From Alphaproteobacteria bacterium (lineage in GTDB: Bacteria > Pseudomonadota > Alphaproteobacteria > Micavibrionales > Micavibrionaceae): 64,000 nucleotides of DNA. The translations under genes were made by a program, and so were the position numbers. This document shows positions 8,953-17,139 of the stretch, piece by piece (position 1 is the first letter of the stretch; every line of letters starts with the position of its first letter). Under the pieces are notes generated by a model. The model saw only the letters and a program-made list of their open reading frames with translations, searched no databases and was not told the DNA's origin. The stretch spans positions 36,312 to 100,311 of the forward strand of contig RZZS01000002.1 in the NCBI GenBank assembly GCA_009929775.1, read 5' to 3'.

Positions 8953-9453
8953 ATGAATACGACCAGATTGTCCCTGTTCGACAGCCCGTTGTTCCTTGGA
9001 TTCGACCAGTTCGAAAAGACGTTCGACCGTATGCGAAAGGCTGCGGCTGATGGTTACCCGCCTTACAATATCGAGCAAACCGGCGAGAACGGTCTGCGTA
9101 TTACGCTTGCGGTCGCCGGGTTTTCGATGGACGATCTCGAAATCGAAATCGATAACAACCAGCTTACGATCCGGGGACGCCAGCAGGAAGACGAGGGCGA
9201 GCGGATTTACCTGCATCGCGGCATTGCTGCGCGTCAGTTCCAGCGCTCGTTCGTGCTTGCCGACGGAATCGAGATCCGTGGCGCGGTACTCGATAATGGT
9301 CTTCTGCACATCGATATGGAACGCGTTCAGCCGGAATCGCGGGCCCGCAAGATTGAGATTTCCGCGCCTGCGGGCGTGGAAAACGGCGGTTCGCATCCAA
9401 AGGCAATCGATGTCGAGGACGCGGGCGAGGCTTCTGAAAGGCGCAGGAAGTAA
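8953..9453 (+). CDS. Hsp20/IbpA-type small heat-shock protein
   Basis: AAGGAGGAG RBS; MNTTRLSLFDSPLFLGFDQFEKTFDRM...YPPYNIEQTGEN..RITLAVAGFSMDDLEI...L.IRGR...YLHRGIAARQFQRSF.LADGIEI. Confidence 0.92.
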   Translation: MNTTRLSLFDSPLFLGFDQFEKTFDRMRKAAADGYPPYNIEQTGENGLRITLAVAGFSMDDLEIEIDNNQLTIRGRQQEDEGERIYLHRGIAARQFQRSFVLADGIEIRGAVLDNGLLHIDMERVQPESRARKIEISAPAGVENGGSHPKAIDVEDAGEASERRRK

Positions 9454-9500
9454 GCGCTTTTTACCCTTTGTTAAGGCGAAATTAGCCTCTTCAATGCAAT

Positions 9501-9755
9501 ATGGCTATTATGGGACTTATGATTATGACCGATAATGGAGTTTCCGCTCGCGAAATCCTGAAGAATCTCTCGGCCCGGGATTTCCTGAGCTTTGGTGTAC
9601 AACAGATCGCCTACGTTCGTCCGGTTCGCGTGGACGAAAAAACGGCCTGGTCTGTGCACGCGGCTGATGGAACGCCTTTGACGGTGCTCGACTCGCTCGA
9701 TATCGCCGAGGCCCTCATCCGTCATAACGAGCTCGAGCCGGTTACCGTTCAGTAG
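9501..9755 (+). CDS. DUF1150 family protein
   Basis: 84 aa ORF directly downstream of hsp20: FLSFGVQQIAYVRPV...WSVHAADGTPL, the known alphaproteobacterial hsp20-DUF1150 pairing. Confidence 0.8.
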   Translation: MAIMGLMIMTDNGVSAREILKNLSARDFLSFGVQQIAYVRPVRVDEKTAWSVHAADGTPLTVLDSLDIAEALIRHNELEPVTVQ

Positions 9756-9783
9756 GGGTTACCGGACCGGCAGGAACAACAAG

Positions 9784-9813
9784 AAGGGCAGGCGCGAGAC
9801 CTGCCCTTTTTCG
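9784..9813 (+). terminator. Rho-independent terminator after hsp20-DUF1150
   Basis: aagggcagg-cgcgaga-cctgccctttttcg: GC-rich stem followed by a T run. Confidence 0.75.
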
Positions 9814-9831
9814 TTTGATTCCTGACGCATC

Positions 9832-10293
9832 TTACGCCGCATGGTGCAGGATGTCCGGCGAGCTGATTACATCGCGGATTGTATTGTCGTTTTTTGCGGC
9901 TCTCAGGCGGCGACAGACGGAAGCGTCGCGGAAGAGGCGTGTGGCGCGGGAGAGGCGGCGCAGGTGATAGGGGCCATCCTCTTCGGGCGACAGAAGGAAA
10001 TAAACCAGGTCGACCGGCTGGTTGTCTACAGCGTCGAAGTCCACCGGTTCCGGCAGCCGGGCGAAGATCGAGAAGGGTGCTGGAACACCGGGTAGGCGCA
10101 GGTGTGGGATCGCCACGCCGTCGCCGATACCCGAAGGAAGTTCCCGCTCGAATTTAGTCATGAGCGAGAAGATCATGTCCTGGCAGATGCTGAGGTTGGC
10201 GGCAGCCTTCCTGGACAGGAAGCGTAGAACCTGCTTTTTGTTCGCGGCTTTGAGGTCCGGGTAAATCGAATTCACAGGAATGGGGTATGTCAT
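9832..10293 (-). CDS. ptsN: PTS IIA-like nitrogen regulatory protein
   Basis: LPSGIGDGVAIPHLRLPG active-site His region; located downstream of rpoN-hpf in the same orientation. Confidence 0.88.
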   Translation of the reverse strand: MTYPIPVNSIYPDLKAANKKQVLRFLSRKAAANLSICQDMIFSLMTKFERELPSGIGDGVAIPHLRLPGVPAPFSIFARLPEPVDFDAVDNQPVDLVYFLLSPEEDGPYHLRRLSRATRLFRDASVCRRLRAAKNDNTIRDVISSPDILHHAA

Positions 10294-10436
10294 TGAAAGC
10301 CTCGCTTGCTATTCGTAGCGATTAAATACGCGAAATGCTTTCCCGGTTCCATAGTTTTTTTTATAAAAAGTACCAAGCAAGGCCTAAATATGACAGCCTT
10401 GCTATAATATAAAGTTCCTGTTTGGAAAAGTCCGGC

Positions 10437-11039
10437 CTAGGCCGTTTCCGCAAGATCGACCCAGCCGACATTGCCGTCGGGGCGGCGGTAGACGAGATTG
10501 AGGCCGCTATGTTTCGCATTACGAAACAGGAGCGCGTTCTCGCCGGCGAGATCCATACGCATGACGGCGTCCGACACGCTCAAGGTCTCGATATTCTTCG
10601 CAGTCTCCGCGATGATGGCCGGATCGTCTCCAAGCGGCACGCCGTCAGAGTCGTTTTCATCGGTCTCCGGCGATGAGGCGAGGAGGAAGTCGCGGGCCTT
10701 GAGAATTTCGGCTTCGGGCGATTGTTCCTGACGCTCGTGGTGATCGCGGAGCTTGCGCTTGTAGCGGCGAAGCTGTTTGGCGATTTTGTCGGCGGCGACG
10801 TCAAAGCTGGCGTAAGGATCGCTGGTTTCATTTTCGGCAACGACCATGATGTTCCGGCCGACGCGTATCGAAATCTGGCAGCGGAACTGTCCGTGACCGT
10901 GTCCCTCTTTCGAGAAGGATACCGTTGCGTCGATGGCGCGGTTGAAGTACTTGCTGTTGATGTCTTCGAGTTTTTCGCCCACATGCGTGCGCAGCGCGTC
11001 GCCGACATCCATCTGTTTGCCTTGTACGGTCAATTGCAT
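10437..11039 (-). CDS. hpf: Long-form ribosome hibernation promoting factor
   Basis: MQLTVQGKQMDVGDALRTHVGEKLEDINSKYFNRAIDATVSFSKEG...; C-terminal DAVMRMDLAGENALLFRNAKHSGLNLVYRRPDGNVGWVD. Confidence 0.93.
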   Translation of the reverse strand: MQLTVQGKQMDVGDALRTHVGEKLEDINSKYFNRAIDATVSFSKEGHGHGQFRCQISIRVGRNIMVVAENETSDPYASFDVAADKIAKQLRRYKRKLRDHHERQEQSPEAEILKARDFLLASSPETDENDSDGVPLGDDPAIIAETAKNIETLSVSDAVMRMDLAGENALLFRNAKHSGLNLVYRRPDGNVGWVDLAETA

Positions 11040-11274
11040 GCTATTTCTACCTTGTGTTTTCAGTTCCGAAAGAAGCCGTTAGGTTTTACCGCTTCCCTAT
11101 GGCTCTTGCAAGGGTAATCCGGTCTCCCTTCGGCCCCGGTTGCGGGAACGCCGGGCTTTTGAAAGAGTTTATCCCAAGGCGGAAGATAGTTGAATTTTCG
11201 AACAGTCCTTTCCGCAGGCCTCGAAATTTGCTAAACAATTCTGTTATCCATTTTTCCGCAGACAGGAGATCGCG

Positions 11275-11472
11275 ATGGCCGACCCCGAGATGAAGGACAC
11301 CAAGGACACCGGAGACACCAAGGCGCGCAAGACCAAAGTATCTGCCGAATCCGGCAGCGGCTTTGATGTTGAGAGCGCCAAGGCCTTTATGCTCAAGGAA
11401 GTGACGATCAACGCGCCGATGTGGGCTCTGGTCCTGATCGGTATTCTTGTGCTGGGTCTGCTGCTCAGTTAG
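11275..11472 (+). CDS. Small tail-anchored-like membrane protein, hypothetical
   Basis: 65 aa; charged DTKDTGDTK N-terminus, C-terminal TM helix MWALVLIGILVLGLLLS. Confidence 0.55.
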   Translation: MADPEMKDTKDTGDTKARKTKVSAESGSGFDVESAKAFMLKEVTINAPMWALVLIGILVLGLLLS

Positions 11473-12926
11473 TCGGCATTCCGCTTTCGTTTGCGTCGCT
11501 GTACGCTTGAGGGGATGTGCAAGGCCTCGCGATATTTGGCGACAGTCCGCCGGGCGATGTCGATTCCGTCTTTTTGAAGCATTTCCGCGATTGTGTCATC
11601 CGACAGGATCTTTTGTGGATCCTCAGCATCGACCAGCGATTTGATGCGGGCTTTGACGGCTTCAGAGGAATGGCTTATCCCCCCTTCGCCGCCGAGCGAG
11701 GAGGAAAAGAAGTACTTCAGTTCGAACAGGCCCCGCGGCGTGCCGATATATTTGTTTGTCGTCACGCGGCTGACGGTGCTTTCATGCATGTCGATCTTTT
11801 CGGCTATGTCGCGCAGCGTCATGGGGCGCAGGAATTCGATACCGTAAAGGAAAAAGCCGTTCTGTTCCTCGACGATTTCGCTGGCCACCTTCAGGATCGT
11901 CTGGGCCCGCTGGTCGAGCGCTCTGGCCAGCCAGTTGGCGTTGGAGAGCTGGTGCTCGATATATTGCCGGTCTTTCCCGTCCCGCGCGCCCGAGGCGACT
12001 TCGGCGTAGTAGCTGTTGTTAACGAGCACTTTGGGCAACGTCTCGCTGTTCAACTCCACCCGCCAGCCGCCTCCGACATGTTTGGGGAGTGGCTTCATGA
12101 CGACGTCGGGGATGACCGTCTGAACGACAAAATGGTCGAACTTGCTGGCGGGCTTTGGATTGAGCTCCCGAAGTTCGGAGACCATGTCCACAAGATAGGC
12201 GTCGTTCACGCCGCACACGTCCGCCAGCTTCTTCATGTCGCGATCGGCCAGAAGATCGAGATGGTCGAGCAACGCATTCATCGGTGCATCGAGACGCCCC
12301 TGCTCGGCAAGTTGCAGGGCGAGGCATTCCTCAAGGTTGGCAGCGAAGACGCCGGTCGGGTCGAAGCCCTTGAGCGTTCGAAGGAGGTTGTTCAGCCGTT
12401 CTCCGGAACAGAAGAGTCGCTCGCGCAGCTCCTGAGTTGACGAGCGCAGATAGCCGTTTTCGTCCAGCATGTCGATCAGAAGCGTGCCGAGCATACGGTC
12501 GCGCCCATCGTCGAACGCGACATGGAGCTGGTCGAGCAAATGTTCACGCAGGGTCTGCTCGCGGGTGAGCGTGTTCTCAAGGCCCCCGTCCGGTCCTTCA
12601 AAGCTGAGGCTGCCGCCCTTGCCGTACTGCGTGGCGCCAACGTCGAAAGCGACCGTCGCTTCATTGCCGGTCCAGGCCTCGTCGAATTCGGCGGTCATTT
12701 CGTCTTTGTCTTCGCGGGGAGTTGATTCCTTTTCGTCGGAAGCGGGGTCGGAGTCCGGCTGGCGCTCGTCTTTTTCAAGCAGGGGATTTTGCGCGAGTTC
12801 ACCCTCGATGTATTCGGCGAGCTCGACATTATTGAGCTGCAGCAACTTGATCGCCTGCTGCAGTTGCGGGGTCATGACGAGATTTTGGGACTGGCGGAGG
12901 TCGAGCCGCTGGGACAACTTGGTCAT
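11469..12926 (-). CDS. rpoN: RNA polymerase sigma-54 factor
   Basis: Region I LRQSQNLVMTPQLQQAIKLLQLNNVEL; RpoN box ARRTVAKYREAL near C-terminus. Confidence 0.97.
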   Translation of the reverse strand: MTKLSQRLDLRQSQNLVMTPQLQQAIKLLQLNNVELAEYIEGELAQNPLLEKDERQPDSDPASDEKESTPREDKDEMTAEFDEAWTGNEATVAFDVGATQYGKGGSLSFEGPDGGLENTLTREQTLREHLLDQLHVAFDDGRDRMLGTLLIDMLDENGYLRSSTQELRERLFCSGERLNNLLRTLKGFDPTGVFAANLEECLALQLAEQGRLDAPMNALLDHLDLLADRDMKKLADVCGVNDAYLVDMVSELRELNPKPASKFDHFVVQTVIPDVVMKPLPKHVGGGWRVELNSETLPKVLVNNSYYAEVASGARDGKDRQYIEHQLSNANWLARALDQRAQTILKVASEIVEEQNGFFLYGIEFLRPMTLRDIAEKIDMHESTVSRVTTNKYIGTPRGLFELKYFFSSSLGGEGGISHSSEAVKARIKSLVDAEDPQKILSDDTIAEMLQKDGIDIARRTVAKYREALHIPSSVQRRKRKRNAD

Positions 12927-12977
12927 GAATCGATTCTATCAGAAGAACCGGGAGTTTTCAGCGCCGTTTTTGAGTCC

Positions 12978-13802
12978 CTAGCCGTTGCTTGCGGGCCCGA
13001 TCCGGTGACGGACGTGAAGGGCGCCGACCGGCAGGTCCACGAGCTCGACCGCGATTTTTACATCGCTCATGCCCGAGCGAAGAAGATCGTCGATTTTGGC
13101 CAGTGATTCCGCGAAACGGTTTGCGGCTTCGAGCGGTTCGGTTTCGTATTGCGGGCGTTGCAGCAGAAGGGCGTATTCCGACTTGCCGGTCTGACCGATG
13201 ATATCGCTCTGGCGGCGCAGACGCACAAGGTTCTGGGATAGTTTGGCGACCGCAAAATCGGCAGCGTACGGTCCGTCGTTCTCAAATATGTCTCCGTAAT
13301 TGGCGACAGAGATGAACAGCAGGAAGGTGCGCTCGCCATAGCGGTCGGCGCGATCCATGGCGGAAAGGAAGAGCTGGTTGAAAGCAGACTTGGCGATCAC
13401 GCCGCCTGCGCTCGGATAGTCCTCGGAGTCGTCGCCGATGCGCGTGACCAGAGAAACAAGGCGCTTTGCATTGTCGACACATTTCTCAAGGTCTTCGCCG
13501 TTGAGCGGCTTGGAAACAACGTCATTCGTTCCGGCGCGAATGGCTTCCTCCTGATTGGCTTCGGTCGCCATCAGGACAATATAGGGGTAACGACGGATCG
13601 AACGGCGGATGCCGAGGATGATCGGGCGCGGATTTGTGAGCGGCGAGGGATCGATGAAAACGGCATCGAACTCTTCTCGTCCAATGCGCTCGAGCGCTTC
13701 GTTTTTTACGGCTTCCTCGATAATGGTATGGCCCTTGGGGGCAAGCCTTGAGGCAAACATCTGGGTGGAGAGGCGGTCACGATCGACGACTAGAATTTTC
13801 AT
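12978..13802 (-). CDS. Receiver domain plus degenerate GGDEF-like domain protein
   Basis: MKILVVDRDRLSTQMFASRLAPKGH...FDAVFIDPSPL...NDVVSKPLNGEDL; C-terminal AMDRADRYGERTFLLFISVANY...LRRQSDIIGQTGKSEYALLL (GGDEF position reads GKSEY). Confidence 0.7.
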   Translation of the reverse strand: MKILVVDRDRLSTQMFASRLAPKGHTIIEEAVKNEALERIGREEFDAVFIDPSPLTNPRPIILGIRRSIRRYPYIVLMATEANQEEAIRAGTNDVVSKPLNGEDLEKCVDNAKRLVSLVTRIGDDSEDYPSAGGVIAKSAFNQLFLSAMDRADRYGERTFLLFISVANYGDIFENDGPYAADFAVAKLSQNLVRLRRQSDIIGQTGKSEYALLLQRPQYETEPLEAANRFAESLAKIDDLLRSGMSDVKIAVELVDLPVGALHVRHRIGPASNG

Positions 13803-13840
13803 GGGGTCCCCGGAAATCGGATTGTCAAACTAGTTAAAAC

Positions 13841-13860
13841 GGTACAACCAATGTTGTACC
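13841..13860. promoter_or_regulatory. 8-bp perfect inverted repeat ggtacaac-caat-gttgtacc, candidate operator
   Basis: Located about 39 bp upstream of the minus-strand receiver/GGDEF-like gene start at 13802. Confidence 0.4.
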
Positions 13861-13965
13861 ATCATCGTTAAGATTCGTAAAAAAAGCCAGCCCCGTAAAG
13901 CGGAAAATGCATTTTTAACCGATGAACCCTGTCCTGAAGAGATCGTCTGGCACGGAGACCGTTCT

Positions 13966-14145
13966 GTGGCGTTGGCCGGGACGGAGGAGAAAAGAAAGAG
14001 AGGGACCAAGGTGCAGCCGCCGTTTAAGGGATTTCGTCGCCGGGCGGTGAACGAGCAGTTTAACGAAAGCAGTCTTCTATTCGAGTCCGACGACCACGAA
14101 CCCGCCATCCGGAAATATCTGAGGGCAAAAGGAGATTTGCGGTAG
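13966..14145 (+). CDS. Candidate small ORF, hypothetical (not in supplied ORF track)
   Basis: GTG-initiated frame VALAGTEEKRKRGTKVQPPFKGFRRRAVNEQFNESSLLFESDDHEPAIRKYLRAKGDLR*; the frame stays open upstream to about 13837 without an ATG. Confidence 0.35.
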   Translation: MALAGTEEKRKRGTKVQPPFKGFRRRAVNEQFNESSLLFESDDHEPAIRKYLRAKGDLR

Positions 14146-14169
14146 AACAGTGGCCTGGACAGGTTTGCG

Positions 14170-14943
14170 CTAACGCGCGGCGGGTACCTTCTCGCCTTCT
14201 TCCCATTCCAGCCCGAACCCGAAGGCCCGGTCCATTTCAGCGTGCCCGGGATAGTATTCGGTGTAGTTGGACAAACGCAAGCCGCCGCGTACGTTCTCGA
14301 TGCCGGCCAGCGCGCACAGGGCAAGCTCGGAGCGGCTCGTGCGGAGTGTGACAATCATCGGATTTTCGCCGGGGATGCGCACGTGAATTTGCGGTCTGAG
14401 GGAGGCCCAGTGCGGCGCGCCGTCATAAATATAGACATAAAAAACAACGCGCTTGATCCGGTCCCAGTTCTTCCCGGAGATCGTCATGCATTCGTCATCG
14501 CCCTCTTCGTCGCCCTCGCGTTCGTCGCCCGAAAGCTGGATGAAGGGCGGCGCGTCGAGCGCGCCGAAGGTTCTGCCGAAAGGCTGCAGCGCCCCGCGCG
14601 TTCCGTCTGCAAGTTCATAAAGACAGCCGAGATCGAGATCGACATTTTGCAGCTTCTTCGTCCGGAGAAGACCGAACAGCGACTCTTTTTCGACCACCAT
14701 CTGGTCCCAGGCGAGACCGATCGTGAAATCCGGAAAGCCGCCTTCCGGCCTGTTCACCGAAAGGCCGCACCCGCTTTCGGTCAGAAAATCGCACTGGATC
14801 GTCGCCGCATCGGGATCCTGATATCCGGCCGCGCCTTTTGAATTGCCATGGCCCGAAAAGCGGGCCCGGCTGCGCGTTGCCTCGGCGAGGGAGTCGGTGG
14901 AATTGCTCTGGCGCACCATTGTTGCGGTCCTTCTTGTGTTCAC
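14170..14943 (-). CDS. TerA/TerD-superfamily tellurium-resistance/stress-related protein
   Basis: [78 protein letters not shown]. Confidence 0.75.
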   Translation of the reverse strand: MNTRRTATMVRQSNSTDSLAEATRSRARFSGHGNSKGAAGYQDPDAATIQCDFLTESGCGLSVNRPEGGFPDFTIGLAWDQMVVEKESLFGLLRTKKLQNVDLDLGCLYELADGTRGALQPFGRTFGALDAPPFIQLSGDEREGDEEGDDECMTISGKNWDRIKRVVFYVYIYDGAPHWASLRPQIHVRIPGENPMIVTLRTSRSELALCALAGIENVRGGLRLSNYTEYYPGHAEMDRAFGFGLEWEEGEKVPAAR

Positions 14944-15243
14944 GATGCTAGTAATCTAGACCGATTTCGAGCGGAAGGCCAATCCGAACCTGATCGTCCA
15001 GCAATTCTAAACCGGGCCGATTCTGAGGTTCATTTTCTAACACGAAATCACGAGGGCACGAGGTTCACAAAAAAAGCGCGCCGCCAGGCGCTTAAATATG
15101 TTGAAACGGAACCGGTTCGGACCACCTCTTGTAGCAATTCTGAAATCGAAGGAAAGGGGCGCCGTCACCGCGCCTTTGCATTCGGGGGACGCTTCCTTTA
15201 TAAAGTCCGCTCGTTCCGTTTTTCGCAAGAAGGAAGAGAAGAT

Positions 15244-16923
15244 ATGGCCTCCTACCAGTATGTTTACGTCATGAACGGTCTTTCCAAGACGTATCCCGGC
15301 GGCAAGAAGGTGCTGGAAAACGTCACGCTCAGCTTCTTTCCCGGCGCGAAGATCGGCGTGCTCGGGCCGAACGGGGCGGGGAAATCGACCTTGCTGCGGA
15401 TCATGGCGGGGCAGGACAAGGAATACACGGGCGAGGCCTGGGCCGCCGAAGGCGCGCGCGTCGGCTATCTGCCGCAGGAGCCGCAACTCGACGACAGCAA
15501 GACGGTTCATGAAAACGTCGTCAAGGGTCTTGCGGAAACCAAGGCGATGGTCGACCGCTACAACCAGATCAGCGCCGAAATGGCCGACCCCGAAGCCGAC
15601 ATGGACAAGCTCATGGAGGAAATGGGAGATTTGCAGGAGAAGATTGATGCCGCCGACGGCTGGGAGCTGGACCGGACAGTCGAGATCGCCATGGACGCGC
15701 TGCGCTGCCCGCCGGGCGACGCGCCGGTCAAAAGCCTTTCCGGGGGCGAGCGTCGCCGCGTTGCGCTCTGCCGCCTGCTGCTCGAAAAGCCGGACCTTTT
15801 GCTGCTCGACGAACCGACGAACCACCTTGACGCTGAAAGCGTGGCGTGGCTGCAGCGCTTTCTGGCCGATTATCACGGCACGGTCGTCATGGTTACGCAC
15901 GACCGCTATTTCCTCGACAATGTGACGGGCTGGATTCTCGAACTCGACCGCGGGCAGGGCATTCCGTACGAAGGCAATTATTCCGCCTATCTCGAGAAGA
16001 AGGCCAAGCGCCTTGAGCAGGAGGCCAGACAGGAGCAATCGCGCCAGAAGACGCTCGAAAGAGAACTGGAATGGATCCGCCAGTCCCCGGAGGGTCGCCG
16101 CAAGAAGTCGAAGGCGCGCGTCTCCGCCTATGACCAGCTTTTGGCCGACTCGCAAAAACAGACGAACCGCAGCACCCAGATTGTCATCCCCACCCCCCCG
16201 CGTCTTGGCGATCTTGTGATTACAGCCGAGAACCTCCGCAAGGGTTTCGGCGACCGCCTGCTTGTCGAGGACCTGTCCTTCAAGCTGCCGCCGGGCGGCA
16301 TCGTCGGGGTCATCGGCCCGAACGGGGCAGGGAAAACCACGCTTTTCCGGATGATCACGGGGCAGGAACAGCCCGACGAGGGCTCGTTTGCAGTCAGCGA
16401 AACCGTCAAGCTCGGCTATGTGGACCAGAGCCGCGACTCCCTCGATGGCAGCAAGACTGTCTGGGAGGAAATCTCGGACGGGCTCGATATCCTCAAACTC
16501 GGCAAGGTTGAGGTGCAGAGCCGGGCCTATGTGGCCTCCTTCGGCTTCCGCGGTCCCGATCAGCAACAGAAAGTCGGGCTGCTCTCGGGCGGGCAGCGAA
16601 ACCGTGTGCATCTGGCTAAAATGCTTAAGAGCGGCGCGAACGTCCTGCTGCTCGACGAGCCGACCAACGACCTCGATACGGAGACGCTGGCCGCGCTGGA
16701 GGAAGCGCTCGAAGTTTTCCCGGGCTGTGCGGTTGTCATCAGCCACGACCGCGCCTTCCTCGACCGTCTCGCCACGCACATTCTCGCCTTCGAAGGCAAC
16801 TCGCATGTCGAGTGGTTCGAGGGGAATTACGAGGAGTACGAAAAGGACTACAAGCGCCGGATGGGCCACGACGCCGACCAGCCTCACCGGATCAAATACA
16901 AACCGCTGCGCCGCGCCGGTTGA
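15244..16923 (+). CDS. ettA: Energy-dependent translational throttle protein EttA (ABC-F ATPase)
   Basis: [56 protein letters not shown]; two ABC domains ([45 protein letters not shown]). Confidence 0.95.
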   Translation: MASYQYVYVMNGLSKTYPGGKKVLENVTLSFFPGAKIGVLGPNGAGKSTLLRIMAGQDKEYTGEAWAAEGARVGYLPQEPQLDDSKTVHENVVKGLAETKAMVDRYNQISAEMADPEADMDKLMEEMGDLQEKIDAADGWELDRTVEIAMDALRCPPGDAPVKSLSGGERRRVALCRLLLEKPDLLLLDEPTNHLDAESVAWLQRFLADYHGTVVMVTHDRYFLDNVTGWILELDRGQGIPYEGNYSAYLEKKAKRLEQEARQEQSRQKTLERELEWIRQSPEGRRKKSKARVSAYDQLLADSQKQTNRSTQIVIPTPPRLGDLVITAENLRKGFGDRLLVEDLSFKLPPGGIVGVIGPNGAGKTTLFRMITGQEQPDEGSFAVSETVKLGYVDQSRDSLDGSKTVWEEISDGLDILKLGKVEVQSRAYVASFGFRGPDQQQKVGLLSGGQRNRVHLAKMLKSGANVLLLDEPTNDLDTETLAALEEALEVFPGCAVVISHDRAFLDRLATHILAFEGNSHVEWFEGNYEEYEKDYKRRMGHDADQPHRIKYKPLRRAG

Positions 16924-17139
16924 CGGCTTCGACGGGAAATAGCCACAATTCCGCCACTTCCGCGCCCCGTTAATCCGGAAATTCGTATTTTCCGGTAACG
17001 CTTGGTATTATGCTCTAAGAGGGAAATATGTGTCTGGAAATTGGCGTAAAATGTCCGAAGCATGGTATTTTTAATTAATTTTGGGAGAATGTGAGCTATC
17101 CTGAAATAAGACGGGCTATGAAGGGGCGGTGTATCCAGA

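Noticed and set aside
15037-16887. 616-aa minus-strand ORF antisense to ettA
   Set aside because: Shadow ORF of a well-recognised ABC-F gene
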